Shown here: positions 7,716-14,228 of the stretch, piece after piece
How the letters are laid out: each line of letters starts with the position of its first letter
How positions within the stretch are numbered: the first letter of the stretch is position 1
Assembly: GCA_030694835.1 (NCBI GenBank)
Contig: JAUYUF010000224.1
Location: forward strand, 1-15,704
Source of the DNA: Flavobacteriaceae bacterium
GTDB lineage: Bacteria > Bacteroidota > Bacteroidia > Flavobacteriales > Flavobacteriaceae
Length of the DNA stretch: 15,704 nucleotides
Reading direction: 5' to 3'
Notes under the pieces: model-generated
Database searches by the model: none
Told to the model about the DNA's origin: nothing
The model's input: the letters and a program-made list of their open reading frames with translations, nothing else
Program-made: the position numbers and the translations under genes

Positions 7716-8042
7716 ATGATAGTTGGAAAAAAATCAAGAGTATTAAAAATTAATAATCCGGAAATAGTATGTGTAAATTGTAAAAAAAATAATACTATAA
7801 CACTTCGTATTTTGGGTGATTATGGTCATTTATTTCAAATTCCGTTTATTTCAAAAGGGAAAAGAGGTGAGTCGAAATGCAGTCATTGCAATCAGGTTTT
7901 ACCACACCAAGAAATGAATAACGATTTAAAACTGGCTTACTTTGAACTGAAAGAAAATGTAAAAATTCCGATTTGGTTTTTTGCGGGATTAATCACTATA
8001 AAAATATTAGTAATCTATAAAATTATCTTTATTAACAACTAA
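7716..8042 (+). CDS. Small zinc-ribbon membrane protein
   Basis: This 108-residue protein has two CxxC pairs, C19/C22 and C55/C58, that should bind one zinc, and a single hydrophobic helix near the C-terminus (about 84-106). Between the pairs lies a conserved-looking block, GDYGHLFQIPFISKGKRGESKCSHC, followed by QVLPHQEM and LKLAYFELK. This arrangement (aromatic residues plus IPF.. .GK, then the second zinc knuckle, then a tail helix) matches a family of Bacteroidota zinc-ribbon domain proteins of unknown function. With the zinc domain preceding a single C-terminal helix, the ribbon probably faces the cytoplasm, which is inference. It is the last gene of the plus-strand run. Its TAA stop overlaps the TAG stop of menE on the other strand, and no terminator hairpin is visible at the junction. 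Confidence 0.85.
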   Translation: MIVGKKSRVLKINNPEIVCVNCKKNNTITLRILGDYGHLFQIPFISKGKRGESKCSHCNQVLPHQEMNNDLKLAYFELKENVKIPIWFFAGLITIKILVIYKIIFINN

Positions 8043-9124
8043 ATTTTAGGTTGATTTAATACTAAATCCAATGTTTTTTGACGTTGGATTTTTTTTGTTT
8101 CTGTTTCAACAAAATTAGGAGTATAATAAATCGATTTTGGAACTTCATAAGAAGATAAAGCAGTTTTTAATTTTTCTTTTAAAATATTTAAACTAACAGT
8201 TGAATATGGTAGAGATTCTATGATTAAAACTACTTTATTTCCCAATAATTCATCAGGTTCAGAAGAAATAAAAAATCTATTATCAATAATTTCAGCTAAT
8301 TGAAATTCAATTTGTTCGGGAAACAATTTTATGCCTCCACTATTAATTACGTTGTCAAATCGACCCAACCATTTAAATGTAGTTTCATTTTTTAACTCTA
8401 CTATATCATTGGTTATAATTCTTTCATCACAAATGAGAGGAGCATCAATCACTAAACAACCTCTATTATCTGTTGATATTGAAATCGATGGCAATACTGT
8501 AAAAAGAGATTTCTCGACTCCGCTCGAAATGACAACATCAAAGTAATTTAATTTTTGTAGCGCAATATGTGTAATGGTTTCTGTCATGCCGTAAGTAGCA
8601 AAAACATCTGTTTTAATATTTTGAATTGATGATTTCAATGAATTTGATATTGCTCCACCACCAACTATAATTGTTTTTATTTTATGTAGATCATCTAGCG
8701 ATGATACTACTTGCAAAGGAACCATCGCGCAAAATTCATATTTTTTATTGATCTTATTAAGAGGATTTAATTCTGATGTAACAATATCTAAATTCCATCC
8801 TAGAACCATTGCCCTAACCAACATCATCTTACCAGCAATATATTTAGGTGACATACATAATAAAGCAGTGGTATTTTCTTTCAAATCAAAATATTCACCT
8901 GTTGCTTTAGCGCTGTTGATCATCTGTTCCTTTTTCAAAGCAATTTCTTTTGGAATTCCAGTCGAACCAGAAGTAATAACTTTTAAAAATGGCGATTTAT
9001 CAAACCAGTTAATTATAAATTGAGACACCTCATCACTCAATATTTTTGAGAAAGAAATAAGTTCATCAGTAGTCTTAAACTGATGACTATTTAATTTAAA
9101 TTGTGGATGAAGTTTCACTTTCAT
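8039..9124 (-). CDS. menE: o-Succinylbenzoate-CoA ligase (MenE), short flavobacterial form
   Basis: This is an AMP-forming acyl-CoA synthetase (ANL family) that activates o-succinylbenzoate with ATP and CoA in menaquinone synthesis. At 361 residues it is far shorter than typical MenE (about 450-490), but the core motifs are present: phosphate loop TSGSTGIPK (51-59), YGMTE (178-182), the hinge region GRFDNVINSGGIKLFPEQIE (254-273), and the C-terminal K-I-Q-R segment (345-348) with Lys345 as the likely adenylation lysine. The shortening is mainly N-terminal and is usual for Bacteroidota. The context of menC two genes upstream and menA further up supports the function. The CPBP protease gene ends 5 bases before its start. 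Residues 197-206 (VVISSGVEKS) are encoded by what looks like a dispersed genomic repeat inserted in frame between YGMTE and the following beta strands. The reading frame is intact. Confidence 0.9.
   Translation of the reverse strand: MKVKLHPQFKLNSHQFKTTDELISFSKILSDEVSQFIINWFDKSPFLKVITSGSTGIPKEIALKKEQMINSAKATGEYFDLKENTTALLCMSPKYIAGKMMLVRAMVLGWNLDIVTSELNPLNKINKKYEFCAMVPLQVVSSLDDLHKIKTIIVGGGAISNSLKSSIQNIKTDVFATYGMTETITHIALQKLNYFDVVISSGVEKSLFTVLPSISISTDNRGCLVIDAPLICDERIITNDIVELKNETTFKWLGRFDNVINSGGIKLFPEQIEFQLAEIIDNRFFISSEPDELLGNKVVLIIESLPYSTVSLNILKEKLKTALSSYEVPKSIYYTPNFVETETKKIQRQKTLDLVLNQPKI
8507..8533. repeat. Probable dispersed flavobacterial repeat, inside menE
   Basis: The stretch AGATTT followed by CTCGACTCCGCTCGAAATGA and C is much richer in C and G than its surroundings and is an imperfect palindrome: TCGA (8513-8516) and TCGA (8523-8526) flank a CTCCGC centre. 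I recognise it as close to a short repeat scattered between genes in many Flavobacterium and related genomes (other strand: GTCATTTCGAGCGGAGTCGA). Only one copy is in this window, so repeat status rests on recall, not on something visible here. In menE it is read in frame as VVISSGVEKS. Confidence 0.6.
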
Positions 9125-9129
9125 TTACT

Positions 9130-10062
9130 TTAATTATCGTCAGAAAACATTCCAAACAATCTTTCACTCCACTGATTCCATTGGTATTTTTTAGCAAAAA
9201 TCAACAATAAAATTGGGTAAACTACCAATACTGGAAACAGCGCTTCCATATTAACAATGGGCTCTGAAATATCTTTATAAAGTGCCTCCGTTTGAAAAAC
9301 CATCCAATCTGACGTTACCAAAACCGCAGCAATAATATTATTGGCAGCATGCATTCCGATAGCTAATTCAGCTCCTTCATCCATCAAAGTTGTAATTCCA
9401 AACATAAAACCTGTACCGATATAATAAATCATGACAACGCTTCCGAGTTTTTGAACTTCGGGATTGGCGCCATGTAATAATCCAAACCCAACAGAAGTAA
9501 TCAATAAAGGCATCCAAGCAGAACGAAACAGCAATCCTAATCCTTGCATTAGATAACCTCTAAATAGAAGTTCTTCTAATGTAGTTTGAAAAGGAATAAA
9601 TAAAAGAGAAATGGCAACTAAGATTAAAAATGGAACTAATTTAAAATTCCACTCATAATTTTCTGGAAACGTATTTATTTGCACTAAAATTGTTCCCACA
9701 GCCACAAAACCCCAAACCATAAATCCAAAAAATATTCGTTTCCAATCAATTTTATTTCTTGAGGTAAAAATGGTTTTAATAAAACGTTTATGAATCCATT
9801 TTACACAAACAAACAAAGTAATTAATCCAACAAAAAAAGAAAAAATCATCCAAAATAAAAACAAATTGGAATCAATTCCTAAATTCATAAAGTTAGTTTG
9901 AGCAGAAAGCATAAATTCATTGATATCGGCAGAATGGGTATATGCTACATAAATTAACGGAATTGTACCTATTTGGATAAAAAAGAAAACAGTAAAAATG
10001 GTTAAAATATATTTCCACCATTGATTGTCTCCAGATAATGCTTGTTTAATAAATTGATGCAT
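9130..10062 (-). CDS. CPBP family intramembrane metalloprotease (Abi/CAAX-protease type)
   Basis: This 310-residue polytopic membrane protein has about eight hydrophobic segments (around 18-40, 67-88, 110-130, 142-160, 183-198, 207-226, 236-252, 273-290). The catalytic signature of the Rce1/CPBP family is complete: EELLFRGYL (163-171, with E163, E164 and R168), FGLLHG (193-198, H197) and HAANN (238-242, H238 and N242). Characterised relatives cleave near the C-terminus of prenylated proteins or process peptides and regulators in the membrane; the substrate here is unknown. The gene is embedded in a tight operon, 4 bases after menC and 5 bases before menE. Co-transcription with two quinone-pathway enzymes is certain by spacing, but a biochemical link to menaquinone is only a guess. 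The ATG at 10060-10062 gives a short polar N-terminus before the first helix, as expected. Confidence 0.93.
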   Translation of the reverse strand: MHQFIKQALSGDNQWWKYILTIFTVFFFIQIGTIPLIYVAYTHSADINEFMLSAQTNFMNLGIDSNLFLFWMIFSFFVGLITLFVCVKWIHKRFIKTIFTSRNKIDWKRIFFGFMVWGFVAVGTILVQINTFPENYEWNFKLVPFLILVAISLLFIPFQTTLEELLFRGYLMQGLGLLFRSAWMPLLITSVGFGLLHGANPEVQKLGSVVMIYYIGTGFMFGITTLMDEGAELAIGMHAANNIIAAVLVTSDWMVFQTEALYKDISEPIVNMEALFPVLVVYPILLLIFAKKYQWNQWSERLFGMFSDDN

Positions 10063-10066
10063 AAAA

Positions 10067-11101
10067 TTATAAATTTACGTTCCACGAAATTGAATAATCA
10101 TACTTCAAATATCCATTTTCAACTGTTAAAGGTGACTCAAAATTATTGATAAACAATCCTCCAGTTCCTAGGCCTTGAGGCAAGGAAATTCCTAAATTAA
10201 AAGTATATTGAGCAATCGCATTGAGTCCGATATTACTTTCTAATGCAGAAGTTATCCACCAACCAATTTGCTGATTAGCACACAATTGAATCCATTGATT
10301 ACAGCCTGAAACACCTCCTAATAAACTCGGTTTTAAAATCAAAAATTGAGGTTTTAATATTTCCAATAATTTAATTTTATCTTGATAATTAAAAACTCCT
10401 ATTAATTCTTCATCTAAAGCGATAGGTATTGGCGATTTTTCGCACAATAGAGCCATAGCTTCCCATTGTTTTGGTTTTATTGGTTGCTCAATTGAATGAA
10501 TTTGAAATTTAGCTAATTGTTTTAATTTATCTAAAGCATTATCTGCTGTAAATGCTCCATTGGCATCCAATCTAATTTCTATTTTTTCTGATGTGTATTT
10601 ATCTCTGATGGATTGAAGTATTTTGATTTCCTTTTCAAAATCTAACGCGCCAATTTTGAGTTTAATTGTCTTAAATCCTTTAGCAATTTTTTCTTCAACT
10701 TGTTTCAACATAAAATCTTCATCACCCATCCAAATGAGACCATTAATTAGAATTGATGATTTTCCTCTTGTAAATTCTGATGGATATAAATCAAATTTAT
10801 TGGAGGATCCTAATGAAATGATAGCTTGTTCTATTCCGAATTGAATTGATGGAAATTCAGTTAGTTTATGCAAAACCATAAAGTCATTATTCGATAATGA
10901 ATCACAAACCCATTGTAATTTTTCTTCATAATCGGGTCTATCATCAATACTTAAGCCTTTAAACATAGCACACTCACCTATTCCAGTTTTCCCTTTATTT
11001 TCGATTATTAAAAAATAGGTATCCTTAGTTTGAAGGATTCCTCTAGAAGTTCCTGCTGGTAATTTAAATTGAAGAGTATATTTAATAAATCTTGCTATCA
11101 C
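10067..11101 (-). CDS. menC: o-Succinylbenzoate synthase (MenC), enolase superfamily
   Basis: This 344-residue enolase-superfamily enzyme dehydrates SHCHC to o-succinylbenzoate for menaquinone. The catalytic set is visible: the KxK pair K147/K149 in TIKLKIGA, the three metal ligands D179 (RLDAN), E205 (SIEQP) and D230 (ALDEE), and the opposite lysine K257 (LILKPS), followed by GG at 262-263. The N-terminal capping domain spans about 1-115. Dipeptide epimerases share the fold, but the neighbouring menE and menA favour MenC. The start codon is GTG (11099-11101): an in-frame TAA lies a few codons upstream and the next ATG would remove the start of the capping domain. The gene opens a minus-strand operon menC-protease-menE. 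A terminator for the upstream gene ends about 40 bases before the GTG, so its promoter is probably in that AT-rich stretch, where TTTATTTG (minus strand) is one base from the flavobacterial -7 consensus. Confidence 0.92.
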   Translation of the reverse strand: MIARFIKYTLQFKLPAGTSRGILQTKDTYFLIIENKGKTGIGECAMFKGLSIDDRPDYEEKLQWVCDSLSNNDFMVLHKLTEFPSIQFGIEQAIISLGSSNKFDLYPSEFTRGKSSILINGLIWMGDEDFMLKQVEEKIAKGFKTIKLKIGALDFEKEIKILQSIRDKYTSEKIEIRLDANGAFTADNALDKLKQLAKFQIHSIEQPIKPKQWEAMALLCEKSPIPIALDEELIGVFNYQDKIKLLEILKPQFLILKPSLLGGVSGCNQWIQLCANQQIGWWITSALESNIGLNAIAQYTFNLGISLPQGLGTGGLFINNFESPLTVENGYLKYDYSISWNVNL

Positions 11102-11140
11102 AATTTGTTATTTATTTTAAATCAAATAAATCTTTTTTAA

Positions 11141-11170
11141 TAAAAAATCCCATCATCAATGGGATTTATA
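11141..11170 (-). terminator. Terminator after the SRPBCC gene
   Basis: AAATCCCAT (11145-11153) and ATGGGATTT (11159-11167) form a perfect 9-base-pair stem with a 5-base loop. Read on the minus strand it is followed by a T run (complement of 11142-11147). It lies just after the SRPBCC stop at 11185 and separates that gene from menC. Confidence 0.85.
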
Positions 11171-11184
11171 TTTGAGAAAAAGAA

Positions 11185-11709
11185 CTATGCTTCGATATAG
11201 TGTTTTAATTTACTTAAACCAATTTCAAAATCACGTCCTATTTTACTATCTAAACCCATAAAAAAAACAAACACATTTAAAGGACGCTTATAAATACCTC
11301 TAAAACCCCACAAAACTTCAGTATGCAAGCCAGAATCATATACTTTAATATAAGAGTCTGAATTTACTTTAATAGGTTTATTAAACCTAAGTTGTGTTTC
11401 TATACTTCTATCATGAACAATATTCATAATTTCCTGTTCACCTTCTCCTTCGCTTCTATTTCCCTTCCATGCAGAAATAAATCCTACCTCACCATCAACT
11501 CCTGTATATGTTTTTTTAGTTTGATCATCTCCAACCCCCCATGGAGACCACATATCCTGATTTTTTAACATCGATACAAAAGAAAAAACTTCAGGTAATG
11601 GTTTTTCTACAATTACACTTCTAAATATTTCATATTTTGTAGGAGCCATTAAATATAACATGGCAAAAACGATTAAAGCAGTACCTATAATTATTAAAAA
11701 TGTTGTCAT
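11185..11709 (-). CDS. SRPBCC family protein with N-terminal membrane anchor
   Basis: This 174-residue protein starts with a hydrophobic helix (about 3-22, FLIIIGTALIVFAMLYLMA) followed by a domain typical of the SRPBCC/polyketide-cyclase-like (START-type) superfamily: the opening strand with R-S-V-I-V-E-K-P (30-37), a helix VFSFVSMLKNQDMWSPW (41-57, with the conserved W..W pattern), Gly-rich turns around 69-80, strands containing EGEGEQEI, and a C-terminal helix ending LSKLKHYIEA. Members bind hydrophobic ligands in a deep pocket; the ligand here is unknown. A role near the membrane is inferred from the anchor. The helix could be a non-cleaved signal anchor, as no AQ/SQ-type cleavage site follows. 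It begins 21 bases after the UPF0173 hydrolase gene and is followed by a hairpin terminator, so it is the last gene of a menA-hydrolase-SRPBCC unit. Confidence 0.85.
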   Translation of the reverse strand: MTTFLIIIGTALIVFAMLYLMAPTKYEIFRSVIVEKPLPEVFSFVSMLKNQDMWSPWGVGDDQTKKTYTGVDGEVGFISAWKGNRSEGEGEQEIMNIVHDRSIETQLRFNKPIKVNSDSYIKVYDSGLHTEVLWGFRGIYKRPLNVFVFFMGLDSKIGRDFEIGLSKLKHYIEA

Positions 11710-11730
11710 AATAAATTTAGTTATGAATTC

Positions 11731-12408
11731 TTACAAAGTTATACTTTCCCCAATAGGAAGCAATATTAATTCTTTATCAACATCTAAAAATTTCTTTTTA
11801 GCTTCGATATGGTCTATTTTAATAAAACCAAAAGTGTCGTAATGATAACCCAAAATTCGATCACATTGAACAAAATCTGATGCATAAATCGCACTTTCAA
11901 TTCCCATTGTAAAATTATCTCCAATTGGCAAAACGGCTAAATCAAGTTGAGTCTGTATCGGAATTAACTGCATATCCATCGTTAAAGAAGTGTCTCCAGC
12001 AATATAAATATTTGCAGCTTTTGCTTCAATTATGAATCCTCCGGGTTGTCCACCATAAGTGCCATCAGGAAAAGAACTTGAATGAACTGCATTTGTAAAA
12101 GTTACCTTTCCAAAATCAAAATTCCAACTTCCTCCATGATTCATCGGATGACCACTAAATCCCTTTTGGCCATAATAGGTAACTATTTCATAATTTGAAA
12201 CAATTGTTGCTCCTGTAATTTTAGCTATTGTTTCTACATCAAGCACATGATCTTGATGAGCGTGCGTAATTAAAATATAATCTGCTTTAATTTTACTTAA
12301 ATCTATATGTGAAGCCAAGTCATTTCCAGAAATAAAAGGGTCTACAACGATATGTTTCCCTTCAGTTTCAATTAACAAACATGCGTGGCCTAAAAAGGTA
12401 ATTTTCAT
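11731..12408 (-). CDS. UPF0173 family metal-dependent hydrolase (metallo-beta-lactamase fold)
   Basis: This 225-residue cytoplasmic protein matches the UPF0173 family (YtkL-type) in length and motifs. The metallo-beta-lactamase metal site is complete: H49, H51, D53 and H54 in ITHAHQDH, then H109 (AVHSSSF), D139 (IAGDTSLT) and H189 (GYHYDTFG). The N-terminal MKITFLGHACLLIE and VVDPFISGN (21-29) and the GGQPGGFIIE block (119-128) are also typical. Substrate is unknown; relatives are annotated only as metal-dependent hydrolases. It follows menA by 58 bases and precedes the SRPBCC gene by 21. Its placement beside menA recurs, as I recall, in flavobacteria, so a link to quinone metabolism is conceivable but unproven. 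It is not an RNase J or lactonase by motif spacing. Confidence 0.92.
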   Translation of the reverse strand: MKITFLGHACLLIETEGKHIVVDPFISGNDLASHIDLSKIKADYILITHAHQDHVLDVETIAKITGATIVSNYEIVTYYGQKGFSGHPMNHGGSWNFDFGKVTFTNAVHSSSFPDGTYGGQPGGFIIEAKAANIYIAGDTSLTMDMQLIPIQTQLDLAVLPIGDNFTMGIESAIYASDFVQCDRILGYHYDTFGFIKIDHIEAKKKFLDVDKELILLPIGESITL

Positions 12409-12466
12409 CTTAGTTTATTTTTAATTTTTGAATTTTAAATTTACTGAAAATACTTTACAAAAAAAA

Positions 12467-13360
12467 TTAAAGAATTAATCCTATACCAAATAAAATCGCA
12501 AATAAAAAGGTACTTAAAGCTAATTTTTTGAGTTCTCCATCTAAATCCTTCGGATTACTATTTTTAACAACAACTATTAAATGCTTTCCTAACGGAATTA
12601 AAGCAATTAAAAATAATAATTGAAAAGGGGAATCAAAAAATATTATCGTATAAAGTAAACATAAATAAACTGCTGATTGCAATAAAATTGTATGATATAT
12701 TTTACCAAATTTATAACCCATTTTTACAACCAATGTGTTTTTTCCTGCCTTTTTATCAGACTCAAAATCACGTAAGTTATTTAAGTTTAAAACTCCCATA
12801 CTTAAAAATCCGATAGAAGTCGCTGGTAAAAAAATAAACCAATTCAACTCTTTTGTGTATAAAAAATAACTTCCTACAACACTTAACCAACCAAAAAACA
12901 AGAGTACAAACAAATCACCTAGACCTATATAACCGTATGCTTTATTTCCAACTGTATATTTAATTGCTGCAACAATACTTGCAATTCCTAATAGAAAAAA
13001 AGTAACTGATAACACAAAATTTTCTTTTCCAAAGGCTACATAAATTAATAATACAGCAATTACTAAGGTTAGTAATGCTGTAATTTTTATCGCATTGAGC
13101 ATCTGTTTTGGAGTTATTTTCCCGCTCTGAATAGTTCTTTTTGGACCTATACGATCATCATTATCAGTTCCTTTAACACCATCTCCGTAATCATTTGCAA
13201 AATTGGAAAGAACTTGAAATCCAACAGTAGTAAGTAATGCTAATATTGTAATTTTAAAATTTACAAATTCTTCAGATGCAGCCATAAAAGTACCAACTAA
13301 AATTCCTGATATCGATAATGGTAAGGTTCTTATTCGAGCTGCTTCAATCCAATCTTTCAT
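12467..13360 (-). CDS. menA: 1,4-Dihydroxy-2-naphthoate polyprenyltransferase (MenA)
   Basis: This 297-residue UbiA-superfamily membrane enzyme attaches the isoprenoid side chain to 1,4-dihydroxy-2-naphthoate, releasing CO2, and gives demethylmenaquinone. It has about eight or nine hydrophobic helices. The first Asp-rich motif is NDYGDGVKGTD (56-66), and the second is NNLRDFESDKKAGKNTL (194-210, with D198 and D202); both bind the Mg-diphosphate. The N-terminal WIEAARIRTLPLSISGILVG (4-23) is typical of MenA. UbiA enzymes of other pathways are less likely given menC and menE nearby. Menaquinone is the usual respiratory quinone of Bacteroidota. A strong hairpin ends 12 bases before its ATG, leaving no room for a promoter between them, so expression must come from read-through or from a promoter inside the preceding gene. 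The UPF0173 gene follows after 58 bases. Confidence 0.94.
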   Translation of the reverse strand: MKDWIEAARIRTLPLSISGILVGTFMAASEEFVNFKITILALLTTVGFQVLSNFANDYGDGVKGTDNDDRIGPKRTIQSGKITPKQMLNAIKITALLTLVIAVLLIYVAFGKENFVLSVTFFLLGIASIVAAIKYTVGNKAYGYIGLGDLFVLLFFGWLSVVGSYFLYTKELNWFIFLPATSIGFLSMGVLNLNNLRDFESDKKAGKNTLVVKMGYKFGKIYHTILLQSAVYLCLLYTIIFFDSPFQLLFLIALIPLGKHLIVVVKNSNPKDLDGELKKLALSTFLFAILFGIGLIL

Positions 13361-13372
13361 AATATTTTTTAG

Positions 13373-13398
13373 AAAAATCCCTTATAAAAGGGATTTTT
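13373..13398. terminator. Hairpin terminator between the CCG Fe-S gene and menA
   Basis: AAAAATCCCTT (13373-13383) and AAGGGATTTTT (13388-13398) form a perfect 11-base-pair stem with the loop ATAA. The outer A/T pairs give a T run on the 3' side in either direction. It begins 16 bases after the stop of the upstream minus-strand gene and ends 12 bases before the menA ATG, so it may be a partial terminator or act on the menA leader. Confidence 0.75.
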
Positions 13399-13414
13399 AT
13401 TTAATTTTTTATTC

Positions 13415-14194
13415 TTATAATTTATTTGCAGAAACTATCATCTCAGCTTTTTCTAACACTTGAAACTCATTTTCTTTGTTAGCATTTTTAACGCCATCAG
13501 TAATCATTGTATTACAAAACGGACAACCAGTTGCTATAATAGTTGAATTAGTTGACAAAGCCTCATCTGTTCTTTCTATAAAAATTTCATTAGTTCCTTT
13601 CTCTGCCTCTTTAAACATTTGTGCTCCACCCGCTCCACAACACAATCCGTTAGATTTGCATCTGTTCATTTCTACTAACTCCACTTCCATTTTTTCTAAT
13701 AGTTCTCTTGGTGCTTCATAAACATCATTAGCTCTACCTAAATAACAAGGATCATGAAAAGTGATGCGCTGACCTTTAAAGGAACCTCCTTCAATTTTAA
13801 GTCTTCCATCACTAATTAAAGATTGAAGCAATTCAGTGTGATGAACAACTTCATATTTTCCTCCCAATTGTGGATATTCATTTTTTAAGGTATTATAGCA
13901 ATGCGGACAAGCAGTTACTATTTTTTTGATGTCATAAGCGTTGAGAATTTCAATATTGGTCATAGCTTGCATTTGAAATAAAAATTCATTTCCTGAACGC
14001 TTTGCAGGATCTCCAGAACAACTTTCTTCGGTTCCTAAAACAGCAAATTCAACTTTTGCATTATTGAGTATTTTCACAAAAGCTCTGGTTATTTTTTTTG
14101 CTCTATCATCATAACTTCCGGCGCAACCTACCCAAAACAACACTTCTGGTTGTTTCCCTTGAGCCATCATTTCTGCCATTGTTGGTACATTCAT
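13415..14194 (-). CDS. CCG-domain (Fe-S)-binding oxidoreductase subunit (HdrB/GlpC-like)
   Basis: This 259-residue protein has two cysteine-rich CCG domains like those of heterodisulfide reductase HdrB/HdrD, GlpC and LutA. Domain 1 carries C24 (VGCAGSYDDR), C59 (EESCSGDPA) and C96/C99 (ACPHC). Domain 2 carries C150 (HDPCYLGR), C185-C186 (GLCCGAGG) and C224/C227 (GCPFC). In domain 1 CCG reads CSG, which is common in this subgroup and probably still functional. There are no membrane helices, so it is a cytoplasmic partner. It follows the dicluster membrane protein by 34 bases and surely works with it, passing electrons between a soluble donor and the membrane. The actual donor is not visible; ETF, lactate or a thiol system are candidates. 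A hairpin follows 16 bases after its stop. Confidence 0.92.
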   Translation of the reverse strand: MNVPTMAEMMAQGKQPEVLFWVGCAGSYDDRAKKITRAFVKILNNAKVEFAVLGTEESCSGDPAKRSGNEFLFQMQAMTNIEILNAYDIKKIVTACPHCYNTLKNEYPQLGGKYEVVHHTELLQSLISDGRLKIEGGSFKGQRITFHDPCYLGRANDVYEAPRELLEKMEVELVEMNRCKSNGLCCGAGGAQMFKEAEKGTNEIFIERTDEALSTNSTIIATGCPFCNTMITDGVKNANKENEFQVLEKAEMIVSANKL

Positions 14195-14228
14195 GATTGT
14201 ATATTTTTAATATTTTTGATTGTATTTT

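Noticed and set aside
8748..9023. Open frame antisense to the menE N-terminal half as a separate gene
   Set aside because: It is a mirror of a conserved coding region with no start context or family features; the same holds for 8331-8546, 13476-13721 and 15340-15540.
8039..9124. menE as a truncated pseudogene because it is only 361 residues
   Set aside because: The phosphate loop, YGMTE, hinge and C-terminal lysine are all present and the frame is intact. Short MenE forms are usual in Bacteroidota.
11099..11101. menC start at a downstream ATG instead of GTG
   Set aside because: The next in-frame ATG is at about residue 47 and would remove the first strands of the capping domain; GTG lies just after an in-frame stop and fits the family length.
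13415..14194. First CCG domain broken (C59-S-G instead of C-C-G)
   Set aside because: This substitution is common in the GlpC-like group, and the other cysteines of the domain (C24, C96, C99) are kept.
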